43,496 nucleotides of DNA from CAYYGL01 sp964471235 (GCA_964471235.1 CAYYGL010000014.1:1-43496); one strand, 5' to 3'; positions 1 through 8,989 are shown, counted from the stretch's first letter. Numbers and translations: made by a program. Notes: generated by a model from the sequence alone, not told the origin.

Positions 1-50
1 TTTCACTACCTCTCTGAAATTATGGCTTTACAAACAACCTGAGTAGTTAC
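1..50. mobile_element. right end of an IS66-type non-autonomous repeat (cut by window edge)
   Basis: Positions 32-50 (AAACAACCTGAGTAGTTAC) are identical over 19 bases to the right terminus of the element at 5406-5596. They end in the same GTTAC, the complement of the GTAAC that starts the other copies. The bases before position 32 do not resemble the interior of the 5406 or 26453 copies, so this is either a different subfamily sharing the same ends or a longer element lying mostly outside the window. The other end and the target duplication cannot be checked. Confidence 0.6.
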
Positions 51-57
51 AAAAATT

Positions 58-387
58 TTACTCCTCTTCCTCTCGTTTCACGTCAAATTTGACCCGATAT
101 TGGTATTGGTTCTTCATCCCAAAGGATGCCGGAACGGTAAAGACCATTCCAATCTCATCCAGTGACCTCTTCCGGTGTTTTTGTATTCCGGTGGCATTCT
201 TGCTACAAATGTTAAAGCCCTCCGGGATTGCTGAGAACGTTGCTGCGTCCCAGGAAGACCCGGCGAGGGGCAACATGGGAAGCAATCCGGTTGTGTCTGC
301 GTATTTATTGAAAAGGGAGTGCTGAATATCGTAAAGGCCTGTCATTTCGGGTGCATTCCGCCACCGCGAGATGATTTGCGGTAACAA
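58..387 (-). CDS. hypothetical protein, possibly a truncated gene
   Basis: This is an open frame of 109 codons that I do not recognise. The translation is mostly polar and has no signal peptide or membrane segment. It ends in a charged tail (VKFDVKREEEE). Codon choice (CCG, GCA, ACC, CGG) resembles neighbouring genes more than random DNA does. The start at 387 has no convincing ribosome binding site, and an overlapping frame lies upstream, so this may be the 3' part of a decayed gene. Its stop codon lies 7 bases from the end of a mobile repeat, the same arrangement seen at real genes elsewhere in the window, which weakly supports a real 3' end. An opposite-strand frame at 89-325 looks less likely to be coding. 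Confidence 0.3.
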   Translation of the reverse strand: MLPQIISRWRNAPEMTGLYDIQHSLFNKYADTTGLLPMLPLAGSSWDAATFSAIPEGFNICSKNATGIQKHRKRSLDEIGMVFTVPASFGMKNQYQYRVKFDVKREEEE

Positions 388-900
388 ACCTCCTCAGAGC
401 AATGGCAATCATTTAAGCTGTATTTCTCATGTTCTCTTTTGGTTGTGTCCGTAATTTTGCGTAAAATGGTGTTGGTTTTTAACCATTGGCAACGCCAGCT
501 CTGTTTCTGCACAATCATTGCCGACGGCATCCCTTATGGGAAACGCTTGTTCCAGGGGCACGCCTTTCGGCGCGGCTACCAGTATTTTTTCCCGTATATA
601 AATTCCCCCATAATTCCGGACTCAAACTCTTTTTTTACTGTTATTAATTATAAAACAAGAAATTCCCAACAGCAAACAAAAAAGGATAGAGAACATTGAT
701 CAATCCGTACAACAAAAAAAATAACAGGGGATATGTGCATCATAACACAAGCAACTTTTAAACGTGAAATATATAGTCTCTATAAAGTTTTTGAATAGGA
801 TGACGTAGATTAAAATTACAACTTTAAGTAAAAAAAAACGTAGCCATCACCATTAGATTGGACACTATCTATCATAAACATTGTTTTCGGGGAGAGGGAT
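388..900. other. non-coding stretch, no confident gene
   Basis: I see no convincing gene here. There are short frames on both strands without good ribosome binding sites. Two small hairpins sit close together, TCCCTTATGGGA at 530-541 and CGCCTTTCGGCG at 561-572, which looks like decayed repeat DNA. From about 600 onward the sequence is very A/T-rich and probably holds the promoter for the gene starting at 901, though I could not pick out clear -35 and -10 boxes. Confidence 0.4.
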
Positions 901-1536
901 GTGTCAATACCAATGGGAACATGGCTTTCACTGCTCGCCAGTATACTGGCAGTGGGAGTCGGTCTAATTCGTTTAAAAAAATTGCCTTTAGCATTAAGGT
1001 TATTGGTACTGTTTTTGGCGGTTGTTTTAGTTAACAACATCATCGTGCTATACTGGGCATTTCTCAACATAAACAATATGTGGCTGTTCCATTTTTTTAC
1101 TTTAGTAGAATACACTTCTCTGAGCTGGATACTTTCATATTGGCAACCCAGATCATTTTTTCAAAAAGGAATTAGATGGAGCATTCTGATTTTTGCTTGC
1201 ATTTGGTTGCTTGCCAAGTTCACATTTGAAAATATGGATTCGTACGATTCCGTTACGGCGACCATTTCGCATCTTCTGCTTATCGGTTATGCCGCATTGA
1301 CCTTATTTGAACTGGGGCAGACCGCCGGAGAAAAGTTTATTTTTGATGCCCGTTTTTGGGTGAGCGGAGCCGTGCTAATCTACAGTACCGGAAGCATCCT
1401 CTGGTTAGCATTAGGAAATGTTATTATTACCTGGCCGGAACCGCAAATGATGATTGCCTGGACCATTCATTGGATACTGGACATTTTCACCAATATATTG
1501 TATATGGGAGGATTTTTGTGCTCCTACAGAACGTAA
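901..1536 (+). CDS. seven-helix integral membrane protein, probable sensor partner of the next kinase
   Basis: This 211-residue protein is almost entirely hydrophobic. About seven membrane segments are visible, near residues 5-23, 29-50, 60-80, 92-108, 119-138, 150-175 and 185-209, with short loops and no soluble domain. The start is GTG at 901, chosen for the purine-rich GGGGAGAGG just upstream; ATG at 913 is an alternative. The third segment carries an H-x(6)-EY pattern (HFFTLVEY). I recall similar patterns in uncharacterised membrane proteins next to Bacteroidetes two-component genes, but I cannot verify that here. The gene overlaps the downstream histidine kinase by 19 bases, so the two are almost certainly co-translated. 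The inferred role is signal detection in the inner membrane for that kinase. No ligand can be named. Confidence 0.75.
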   Translation: MSIPMGTWLSLLASILAVGVGLIRLKKLPLALRLLVLFLAVVLVNNIIVLYWAFLNINNMWLFHFFTLVEYTSLSWILSYWQPRSFFQKGIRWSILIFACIWLLAKFTFENMDSYDSVTATISHLLLIGYAALTLFELGQTAGEKFIFDARFWVSGAVLIYSTGSILWLALGNVIITWPEPQMMIAWTIHWILDIFTNILYMGGFLCSYRT

Positions 1537-3185
1537 ACCTTTATGTAGTATTCCTTATTGCCAGCATTGTTCTGTTTATTTTTGCCTGGGCGATAATTGC
1601 CACGATAATTTTGTTCCAGCGGCGTCGATATGTCGTAGAACAGGAAAAATTAGAAGTTATCAAAGAAAGCGAAGAGCGCTATCGTCGGTTTTTTGAAGAA
1701 GATTTAACCGGTGATTTTATCATGTCGCCGGAAGGTACCATTCATTATTGCAATCCCGCTTTTGCTTCTATCTTTGGTTTTGAATCGGTGGAGGAAGTTT
1801 TACGGGAGAATTATGCTTCCTTCTTTCCCCAACCGGAACAATTTAAGGCATTTTTAAAATTGGTAAAAACGCAACGGCAATTGGAATATCATGAGATTGA
1901 ATTAAAACGCAGGGATGGCGGCCCCCTTTATATTATTGAAAATATCATCGGTGCTTTTGATGAAACCGGTAATTTAACAGAGATCCGGGGGTATCTTTTT
2001 GACAACACGGATAGAAAGCTGTTGGAAAAACAGTTACTGCATGCTCAAAAGATGCAGAGTATCGGGAATTTAGCTGGCGGAATTGCCCATGATTTTAACA
2101 ATATCCTCAGCATTATCATGGGGCATACTTCCTTGTTGCAACAAGACACTCGCGAACTCCCCCATCTCTACGAAAGTGTAAAAGCCATTTCACAAGCTAC
2201 CGAACGAGGTGCCCATTTAGTTGATCAGATTTTAACTTTTGCCCGCAAAGCCGATGTGGTCTTCGAAGCGGTGAATATTAACAAAATCATTGAAGAGTTG
2301 TACCAATTGTTATCCGGCACTTTTCCAAAAACAATTATTATCTCCTTACAATTAAGCCCACAACTTCCCACTGTGCGTGCAGACCAGAATCAGTTACATC
2401 AGGCTTTTTTAAACATCTGCATGAACGCCCGGGATGCCATGCCCCAGGGCGGCACCCTCACTCTTACCACCCGTACCATTTCTTCGGAGCGCATTAAAGC
2501 CCGCTTTCCCAAAGCAAAGGATATCGACTATGTGTGGGTATCGATTGCTGATACCGGAATCGGTATCGACGAAGAAATTCGGAAAAATTTATTTGAACCT
2601 TTTTTTACCACCAAGGTCCGGGGGCGCGGTACCGGGCTGGGGTTAGCCGTGGTGTATGGAATTGTCACCAGCCATTACGGTTTCGTGGATGTGGAATCGG
2701 AGTTAGGCAAAGGAAGCACTTTCCATTTCTTTTTTCCAACCACCACCGAGCAACATCCCCTGAGCAAAAGTGTTGCTCCACCGACAACGAGCAGTGGCAC
2801 TGAAACCATCTTGATTGTCGAAGATGAAGAAATGTTAGTGGATTTATTAAAAACCATTTTTACAGCCAATGGATATCGTACCCTGATTGCCCATGACGGG
2901 GAAGAAGCTGTTCGAATATATAAAGAGCACTATCGGGAAATAGACCTGGTGTTCACCGATGCCGGATTGCCCAAAATGAGCGGTTGGGAGGCATTTCAGG
3001 AAATGGAAAAAATCAACCCGGAAATAAAAGCGGTTTTTGCCAGTGGTTTTTTTGAACCGGACTTAAAAAAAGTTCTCACCGAACACGGCGTTATTGATTT
3101 CATTAACAAACCCTATTCTCCCCAAAAGGTGGTTATGAAAGTTCGGAAAATTTTGGACCAAATCGCCAGCCCTGCAAAAGTATAA
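1518..3185 (+). CDS. membrane-anchored hybrid histidine kinase (TM-PAS-HisKA-HATPase-REC)
   Basis: The predicted product is 555 residues. The likely start is GTG at 1518, preceded by GGGAGG with 6 bases of spacing. The open frame extends upstream to 1356, but that part overlaps the upstream gene and looks non-coding. One membrane segment lies at about residues 9-32, a PAS domain at about 48-165, and the kinase core has the H-box AGGIAHDFNNIL with phospho-accepting His191. This is followed by N- and G-boxes (NARDAMPQGG, DTGIGI, GRGTGLGLAVV) and a C-terminal receiver at about 429-555 with phospho-acceptor Asp481 (FTDAGLPKMSG) and the conserved lysine in NKPYS. No DNA-binding output is present, so phosphate may be passed to another protein or the receiver may tune the kinase. 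It probably works with the overlapping seven-helix protein. Confidence 0.9.
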   Translation: MLLQNVNLYVVFLIASIVLFIFAWAIIATIILFQRRRYVVEQEKLEVIKESEERYRRFFEEDLTGDFIMSPEGTIHYCNPAFASIFGFESVEEVLRENYASFFPQPEQFKAFLKLVKTQRQLEYHEIELKRRDGGPLYIIENIIGAFDETGNLTEIRGYLFDNTDRKLLEKQLLHAQKMQSIGNLAGGIAHDFNNILSIIMGHTSLLQQDTRELPHLYESVKAISQATERGAHLVDQILTFARKADVVFEAVNINKIIEELYQLLSGTFPKTIIISLQLSPQLPTVRADQNQLHQAFLNICMNARDAMPQGGTLTLTTRTISSERIKARFPKAKDIDYVWVSIADTGIGIDEEIRKNLFEPFFTTKVRGRGTGLGLAVVYGIVTSHYGFVDVESELGKGSTFHFFFPTTTEQHPLSKSVAPPTTSSGTETILIVEDEEMLVDLLKTIFTANGYRTLIAHDGEEAVRIYKEHYREIDLVFTDAGLPKMSGWEAFQEMEKINPEIKAVFASGFFEPDLKKVLTEHGVIDFINKPYSPQKVVMKVRKILDQIASPAKV

Positions 3186-3364
3186 CCCGTTCGATTTAAC
3201 AATTTGTTTTTATTTTTTCTAACCTGACGCACAATTCCCACTTTGCGAATCTTTATCTTAACATAACAGAAATGACGGTAGGCATGTTCAGAATGTATTT
3301 AAAATCTCTGTCATGGAAGACGGGGAACATACAGATAAATTTGATGGATCAATGTTAGTTTGGT

Positions 3365-5356
3365 ATGATGAAGAAAAGGAATTTTAACCGACCCGCTTCC
3401 ACCACTCCTCCCGAAGCGGCAAAAAAAATTCAGAAGAAACCGCGTACGAAACCAAAAGTTGCCGAAGAGAATCTCTCCGAAAGTGAAACAAAATACCGTT
3501 TGTTATTTAACAGTGGCAACGACGCTATTTTTGTTTTTCATCCCGAGAAAGAGATGGAAAAAACCTTTTTTATTGAGGTAAATGACGTTGCTTGCCGCAA
3601 ATTGGGATACACCCGGGAGGAATTGCTAAAAATGACCCCGGGTTCCATTTGTGACCAATCCCAACAACACCTTTTCCCGGAGAGATTGAAGAAGCTGCTA
3701 ACGGATAAACATATTCTTTATGAAGACGAATTAAGCACCAAAACCGGTACCGCCATTCCGGTAGAGATCAGCGCCCATTTATTTGAATTCAACCGGAAAG
3801 CGACGGTTATGGCGATTGCCCGGGATATCACGTCTCGTCGTCGGGCGGAATCGCAACTCCGGGATCAGGCGGCTCTTCTGGATAAAGCCCAGGATGCAAT
3901 TCTCGTTTGTGATTTAAACAACTACATCATCTACTGGAACAAGAGTGCCGAGCGACTTTATGGCTGGAAAACCCAGGAAGCAATTGGCACCAATGTCTTC
4001 GACTTGCTATTTCGGAATAATTCCAACCAATTCGGCAGTTCCCGGCGGGCAATTTTGAACCGGGGAGAATGGCAGGGAGAATTACACCAGGTCACCCGGG
4101 AAGGAAAAGATGTGATTGTGGAGAGCCGTTGGACGTTGGTGCATGATCACCAGGGAGAAGCTAAGTCAATATTGATGGTGAATACCGACATCACTGAAAA
4201 AAAACGGATTGAGAACCAATTCCTGCAAGCCCAACGGATGGAAAGTATTGGTGCGCTTGCCGGCGGCATTGCTCATGATTTAAACAACATCCTGGCACCC
4301 ATGCTAACTGCTGTGCAAATATTACAGCTTCGAATGAAAGATAAGAAAAGCCTTCACATTTTAGAGACAATTGAAAAAAATGTGAAACGGGGAGCGGAGA
4401 TGGTGAAACAAATTCTCGCCTTTGCCCGTGGGGTAGAAGGCGAACGAATTCCATTACAATTAGACCATCTCCTTCATGAAGTTCAGTCCATTCTGCATGA
4501 GACCTTCCCGAAAAGTATCGAAATAGAGATGGATGTTGCCCCCTGCTTATGGACCGTTTCCGGCGATGCCACTCAACTTCAACAGGTCCTATTAAATTTA
4601 TGTGTCAATGCTCGTGATGCCATGCCGGATGGGGGGAAATTATCCATCAAGGTTTCCAATAAATTTGTGGATGAAAATTATGCTCGAATGCATTTATCCG
4701 CCTCGGTCGGTCATTTTGTTCTCATCAGCGTCACCGATACCGGGGTTGGAATTCCACCGGAAATTAAAAACAAAATTTTCGAACCTTTTTTTACCACCAA
4801 GGAGGTCGGTAAGGGTACCGGGTTAGGGCTTTCCACTGTAGTGGGGATTGTAAATAGTCATGGGGGATTTTTGAATGTAGTCAGTACTCCCGGGGAGGGC
4901 AGCCGGTTCGAGGTCTATCTTCCGGCATCGGAAGACGCCGTAACGGTTGAAAACTCAAGCAAACAAGACTCTCTTCCCCGGGGTGATGGAGAATTAATTC
5001 TGGTAGTGGATGATGAAATCTCCGTATTGGATATAACCCGAGAAACGTTATTAACCTACGGCTACCGGGTGATGGTGGCAAAAGATGGCGCCGAAGCAAT
5101 CGGGCTGTTTGCTGCCCATCGTTCGGAGATAAAGGTTGTCATTACGGATATGATCATGCCAATCATGGATGGTGCCGCCACTGTACGAGCACTGCGAACG
5201 ATTGACCGGGATATTAAGATAATTGTTTCCAGTGGTTTCCTGGATGATTCTCGAAAACTTCTTCAGTTACAAAACGGGGTGGATGGTTTTTTACAAAAGC
5301 CCTACACCGCAAGGAAACTGTTATCAATTCTTCATGAGGTATTGAACACCTCATAG
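3365..5356 (+). CDS. soluble hybrid histidine kinase (PAS-PAS-HisKA-HATPase-REC)
   Basis: This is a 663-residue protein without membrane segments. A basic, proline-rich N-terminus (about 1-35) precedes two PAS domains at about 40-160 and 165-280. The kinase core follows with H-box AGGIAHDLNNIL (His304), N-box NARDAMPDGG, and G-boxes DTGVGIP and GKGTGLGLS. The C-terminal receiver (about 543-663) has acidic pair DDE, phospho-acceptor Asp595 (ITDMIMPIMDG) and lysine in QKPYT. The core resembles the 1518 and 17309 kinases in this window, so the three belong to one expanded group. The start ATGATG at 3365 has only a weak ribosome binding site. A 179-base gap separates it from the upstream kinase, so it may have its own promoter. 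No partner regulator is adjacent. Confidence 0.9.
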   Translation: MMKKRNFNRPASTTPPEAAKKIQKKPRTKPKVAEENLSESETKYRLLFNSGNDAIFVFHPEKEMEKTFFIEVNDVACRKLGYTREELLKMTPGSICDQSQQHLFPERLKKLLTDKHILYEDELSTKTGTAIPVEISAHLFEFNRKATVMAIARDITSRRRAESQLRDQAALLDKAQDAILVCDLNNYIIYWNKSAERLYGWKTQEAIGTNVFDLLFRNNSNQFGSSRRAILNRGEWQGELHQVTREGKDVIVESRWTLVHDHQGEAKSILMVNTDITEKKRIENQFLQAQRMESIGALAGGIAHDLNNILAPMLTAVQILQLRMKDKKSLHILETIEKNVKRGAEMVKQILAFARGVEGERIPLQLDHLLHEVQSILHETFPKSIEIEMDVAPCLWTVSGDATQLQQVLLNLCVNARDAMPDGGKLSIKVSNKFVDENYARMHLSASVGHFVLISVTDTGVGIPPEIKNKIFEPFFTTKEVGKGTGLGLSTVVGIVNSHGGFLNVVSTPGEGSRFEVYLPASEDAVTVENSSKQDSLPRGDGELILVVDDEISVLDITRETLLTYGYRVMVAKDGAEAIGLFAAHRSEIKVVITDMIMPIMDGAATVRALRTIDRDIKIIVSSGFLDDSRKLLQLQNGVDGFLQKPYTARKLLSILHEVLNTS

Positions 5357-5405
5357 CCGCATTGTCACCAGGGATAAAAAATTTTGAGATGAGGGATTCG
5401 GGATA

Positions 5406-5596
5406 GTCACGACTCAGGTAGTAGCTATTTAGGGCGTAGAGAAGAAAGAGTTCCTGTAGAAATCTGTTTTTGTCATCAAAACTTTTTCTTTACCGCAATG
5501 ATCGCAGCAGATACGCGACGGCTGCAACGTGAAAGAGATAAACAGCTGCTTGTTGCGAACGTTGCGTTCGTTGCGGTAAACAACCTGAGTAGTTAC
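5406..5596. mobile_element. IS66-type non-autonomous repeat (MITE-like), copy in convergent gap
   Basis: This 191-bp element starts GTCACGACTCAGGT and ends ACCTGAGTAGTTAC, terminal inverted repeats matching at 12 of 14 positions. The flanks are TCGGGATA (5398-5405) and ACGGGATA (5597-5604), an 8-bp target duplication with one mismatch. GTAAC-type ends with 8-bp duplications are characteristic of the IS66 family. No open frame for a transposase is inside. In reverse orientation it matches 26453-26647 along its whole length at roughly 85 percent by eye. It lies between the convergent kinase (stop at 5356) and cheB (stop at 5614), 17 bases from the latter stop, and holds an internal GAACG/CGTTC stem. 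Confidence 0.85.
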
Positions 5597-5613
5597 ACGG
5601 GATATAAGTAAGG

Positions 5614-6720
5614 CTAATGATGAGCCGACCGTTCATCCTGAAGAGGTTTTCGGCTCCTGGCGGAAGAAGAGAAGGAAACCGCCGAGATCAGGGCATCGGC
5701 AATATGATGTAATGGCAGTACTGCATCCGCTAATTGAGCTTCCGCAATGACCCGGGGCATACCGTAGACCACACAGGAGGCTTCGTCCTGGGCAATCACT
5801 TTCCCCCCGGCTTGTTTTACCAATCGGGCACCTTCCAATCCATCCTTGCCCATTCCGGTCATAATCACCACCAGAAGCTTTCCCCCTATTACCTCAAGGG
5901 CGGAGCGGATGGTCACATCAATGGAAGGACGAAAGAGGGTTTGTGGTTGTTTGGAGACATGCAGGAGAACGTTCGGCGGTTGGGAGTGGAAATGGAGATG
6001 AAACCCGCCGGGAGCAATATAGATTGTCCCGTTTTTTAGTTCCATCCGTTCCCTGGCCTCCACCACAGTTACCTGGCTTAATTCATCTAACCGTTGTGCC
6101 AATGAGGTCGTAAAAACCGGCGGCATGTGTTGAACCACCACGACGGGTTTGGGGAAATCGACAGGCAGCAATGGAATTACCTTCTGCAACGAGAATGGTC
6201 CGCCAGTGGAAATGCCAATAACCACCATTTGACAGGAAGGGCAATGGATTCGGTGTTTTAGATGACGAAGCTGGAAATCGGTGGTACGAGAAGGGGTCCC
6301 CCGGCTTTTGGAAACGCGGGGAAATGTTTGAGCAACTTCTTTTACCTTGGCGATCAATTGTTCCTTAATTTTAATGATATTAAATGAATTTACAGACCGG
6401 GGTTTGGAAATGAAATCCACCGCACCGTTTTCCATTGCCCGAATGGTTTCCGCTGAACCTTTTTTCGTAACGCCGCTTACTATCAACACCGGAAGCGGAT
6501 TTTCTTGCATAATGGTTTTGATAGCCTGGATACCGTCAAATGGGGGCATGTGAACATCGATGGTTAACACATCCGGTTTTAGTTGTTTTACCTTCTCCAC
6601 TGCTTCCGTACCATTTCGGGCAAATCCAATCACCCGAATGGCCGGATCAGTTTCTAATATCATTTTCAATGCCTGCCGCACTAAAACAGATTCATCCGTC
6701 ACTAAAACCCGAATCGCCAT
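5614..6720 (-). CDS. cheB: chemotaxis protein-glutamate methylesterase/deamidase CheB
   Basis: This 368-residue protein has the standard CheB layout. An N-terminal receiver (about 1-125) carries Asp55 (TIDVHMPPFDG) and Lys107. A linker leads to the C-terminal methylesterase (about 165-345) with the catalytic triad visible as Ser171 (GISTGGP), His198 (QHMPP) and Asp293 (MTGMGKDG). CheB removes methyl groups from receptor glutamates and is activated by CheA phosphorylation. The linker has a small C-x-x-C (CPSC, about 160-163), which is unusual but may be chance. The start ATG at 6720 overlaps the end of cheA by 29 bases, indicating translational coupling. This is the last gene of the operon, and a mobile repeat follows its stop. 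Confidence 0.96.
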   Translation of the reverse strand: MAIRVLVTDESVLVRQALKMILETDPAIRVIGFARNGTEAVEKVKQLKPDVLTIDVHMPPFDGIQAIKTIMQENPLPVLIVSGVTKKGSAETIRAMENGAVDFISKPRSVNSFNIIKIKEQLIAKVKEVAQTFPRVSKSRGTPSRTTDFQLRHLKHRIHCPSCQMVVIGISTGGPFSLQKVIPLLPVDFPKPVVVVQHMPPVFTTSLAQRLDELSQVTVVEARERMELKNGTIYIAPGGFHLHFHSQPPNVLLHVSKQPQTLFRPSIDVTIRSALEVIGGKLLVVIMTGMGKDGLEGARLVKQAGGKVIAQDEASCVVYGMPRVIAEAQLADAVLPLHHIADALISAVSFSSSARSRKPLQDERSAHH

Positions 6721-8989
6721 GATGTCCCGTCGACGAAATTTTATTGTTCAACAGTTTTAAAATCTCACCAATGTCTAAAATCATAATTACCCTGCCATCC
6801 CCCAGAATAGTTGACCCGGCAATCCCGGGGACATGCTTTAAATATGCCCCCAGGGGCTTAATCACAATTTCCTTCTGTCCGATTAAGCGCTGCACCTTTA
6901 ATCCGAAAAAACGCTCCCCAATCCCCAGCACCACCACATAACATCTTTCCCGGGGCGCCGGTGCCGCGATGCCTTCAATCACATCACTTAATTCAATTAA
7001 TGGTAAAATCCGTTCCCGCAAGCGAATCACTTCTCGTCCCTGAAGTTGATTGATATCCATGGGGGTTATCCGAACCACTTCACTAACTGCCGAGAGTGGA
7101 ATTGCAAATGTCTCCGTACCGATTCTTACCAAAAGCCCCTGGATAATTGCCAGCGTAAGGGGGAGTTTTAAGAAAAATTTGGTACCCTTCCCCGGGGTAG
7201 ATTGAACACTAACCATGCCATTTAAACGGGTAATGTTGGTTTTTACCACATCCATCCCCACTCCCCGGCCGGAGATTGAGGTCACTTTTGCGGAGGTGCT
7301 GAATCCCGGGGCAAAAATTAAATTATACACCTCCGCTTCATTCATTTCTGCTGCGGCTTCCGGGGTAAGAAATCCTTTTTTTATTGCCGACTCTTTAATT
7401 TTTTCCGGGTCTATCCCCCTGCCGTCATCTTCCACCACCACCACAATGTGATTTCCTTCATGTTCGGCGGATAAACGAATGACACCACGGGGCGGCTTGC
7501 CGGCTTTCCGCCGCTCTTCCGGGCTTTCGATCCCGTGATCCGCTGAATTACGCACCAGGTGTAAAAGGGGATCGCCAATCTCCTCGATCACCGATTTATC
7601 CATTTCGGTATTGGCCCCTTCAATAACCAGCTCTATTTCTTTGGAAAACTCCCGGGCAATATCCCGCACCAGACGCGGGAAACGGTTAAACACCCGACCG
7701 ACAGGCACCATCCGGGTCTTCATGATCGCATTCTGTAATTCCGTGGTGATAAAATCGATCTGGGAACCCGCCTCAACAAAATCCGTCACTAACTCATTCC
7801 GGGTGACTTCAAATCTCATGTTTTCAATCAACTGGGATAACCGGTTCCGGGCTAAGACCAATTCTCCCACCAAATTCATTAAGGAATCCAGGCGTCGGAC
7901 ACTTACCCGGATCGTTGTATCTGCCATATTTAAGGATAACTTTGGAGCAGATTGAGAATGTTTCTGTTGTCTGGCTGGGGCCGTTGGGCTGGCTTTCATG
8001 GAACTATCGGAAGAAGCAACTTGAGAAGATTTCCGTCGGGAGTGTTGTTTTCGGGAAGCACCTTTAATATTCCCACCGCTCAGATTTTGTAATTGCTGGA
8101 TGATATGGGTTAGCTCTATCGGTTTTAATTGCCGGTCAATGACTTGCTGTAACAATGCCTTCATCGCATCAAAAGCGCTGATGAGTATGTCCAGCATCTC
8201 CGGTTGGAAATCCAACTCGTGTTTTCGCAGTTTGTTCAGCACATCCTCAAAATGATGGGCTAAGCGACTCATCGGTTCAAAATTTAAAAAACCGGATGTC
8301 CCTTTAACCGTATGGATTGCCCGGAAAATGCGATTCAGCAGTTCATCGTCAGTGAAGTTCTTTTCTAATTCCAGTAAATCCTGGTCCAAATGTTCAAAAA
8401 TTTCTTGCGTCTCGACGATAAAACTGGCAAGAATCTCAGACATTTCGTCACTGAACATCACGGTGGTGTTGGGTTCCGATTCGGTGGGAGCACTTTGGGA
8501 AGTCATCTTTCGCTTCGTTTTCTTGCTTCGACGGGCACTACCGGCAGCACTCTTTTTGCCGGAAGTAGGAACTTTTTCCCCGGGTGTATGAAGTGCCTGC
8601 AATTGCTTCAGAATGTCCTGTAAATCGATGGGCTGGATGTTCCGGGTTTCCACCTGTCGAAAAAGCTGTTTCAGATACTCGTAAGCGTCAAATATCACAT
8701 CCAGCAAGGTGGTGCTGATTGACAACTCATTGTGTCGCAATTTGTTTAAGACGTTCTCGATTTCGTGGGCAAGTTCGGCAAGCTGCTCAAGTTCCAGAAA
8801 ACCGGAAGTGCCTTTAATCGTGTGAATGGTGCGGAAGACTTTGTTAATGAGGTCCGAGTCCGTTTCATTTGTTTCCAACTTCAGGAGATCCTGTTCCAAA
8901 TCCTCTAACAATTCCCGGGTCTCGGTAACAAAACTCTCCACTATTTCCTGCATCTCTTCCGTAAAGATGTCGTTGTTCTTATCCATCAT
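6692..8989 (-). CDS. cheA: chemotaxis histidine kinase CheA with two tandem Hpt domains
   Basis: The predicted product is 765 residues from the ATGATG at 8989/8986, which overlaps the cheZ stop; the frame stays open further upstream but there it overlaps cheZ coding sequence. Two Hpt (P1) domains are present: residues about 8-132 with His56 (IHTIKGTSGFL) and about 178-302 with His226 (IHTVKGTSGFL). A serine- and lysine-rich linker (about 303-355) follows, with no recognisable P2 domain. Then come the dimerisation helices (about 358-425), the ATPase with N-box HLVRNSADHG (477-486) and G-boxes DDGRGID and GRGVGMD, and a CheW-like P5 domain (about 615-750). CheA phosphorylates CheY and CheB in response to receptor arrays. 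The tandem Hpt arrangement is an oddity described in the findings. Confidence 0.96.
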   Translation of the reverse strand: MMDKNNDIFTEEMQEIVESFVTETRELLEDLEQDLLKLETNETDSDLINKVFRTIHTIKGTSGFLELEQLAELAHEIENVLNKLRHNELSISTTLLDVIFDAYEYLKQLFRQVETRNIQPIDLQDILKQLQALHTPGEKVPTSGKKSAAGSARRSKKTKRKMTSQSAPTESEPNTTVMFSDEMSEILASFIVETQEIFEHLDQDLLELEKNFTDDELLNRIFRAIHTVKGTSGFLNFEPMSRLAHHFEDVLNKLRKHELDFQPEMLDILISAFDAMKALLQQVIDRQLKPIELTHIIQQLQNLSGGNIKGASRKQHSRRKSSQVASSDSSMKASPTAPARQQKHSQSAPKLSLNMADTTIRVSVRRLDSLMNLVGELVLARNRLSQLIENMRFEVTRNELVTDFVEAGSQIDFITTELQNAIMKTRMVPVGRVFNRFPRLVRDIAREFSKEIELVIEGANTEMDKSVIEEIGDPLLHLVRNSADHGIESPEERRKAGKPPRGVIRLSAEHEGNHIVVVVEDDGRGIDPEKIKESAIKKGFLTPEAAAEMNEAEVYNLIFAPGFSTSAKVTSISGRGVGMDVVKTNITRLNGMVSVQSTPGKGTKFFLKLPLTLAIIQGLLVRIGTETFAIPLSAVSEVVRITPMDINQLQGREVIRLRERILPLIELSDVIEGIAAPAPRERCYVVVLGIGERFFGLKVQRLIGQKEIVIKPLGAYLKHVPGIAGSTILGDGRVIMILDIGEILKLLNNKISSTGHHGDSGFSDG

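Noticed and set aside
733..798. 21-codon frame after AGGGGAT on the plus strand
   Set aside because: Spacing from the ribosome binding site is only about two bases and the product is tiny with no supporting context.
1356..1517. N-terminal extension of the first hybrid kinase
   Set aside because: It overlaps the membrane protein in another frame, and GTG 1518 has a proper ribosome binding site directly before the membrane anchor.
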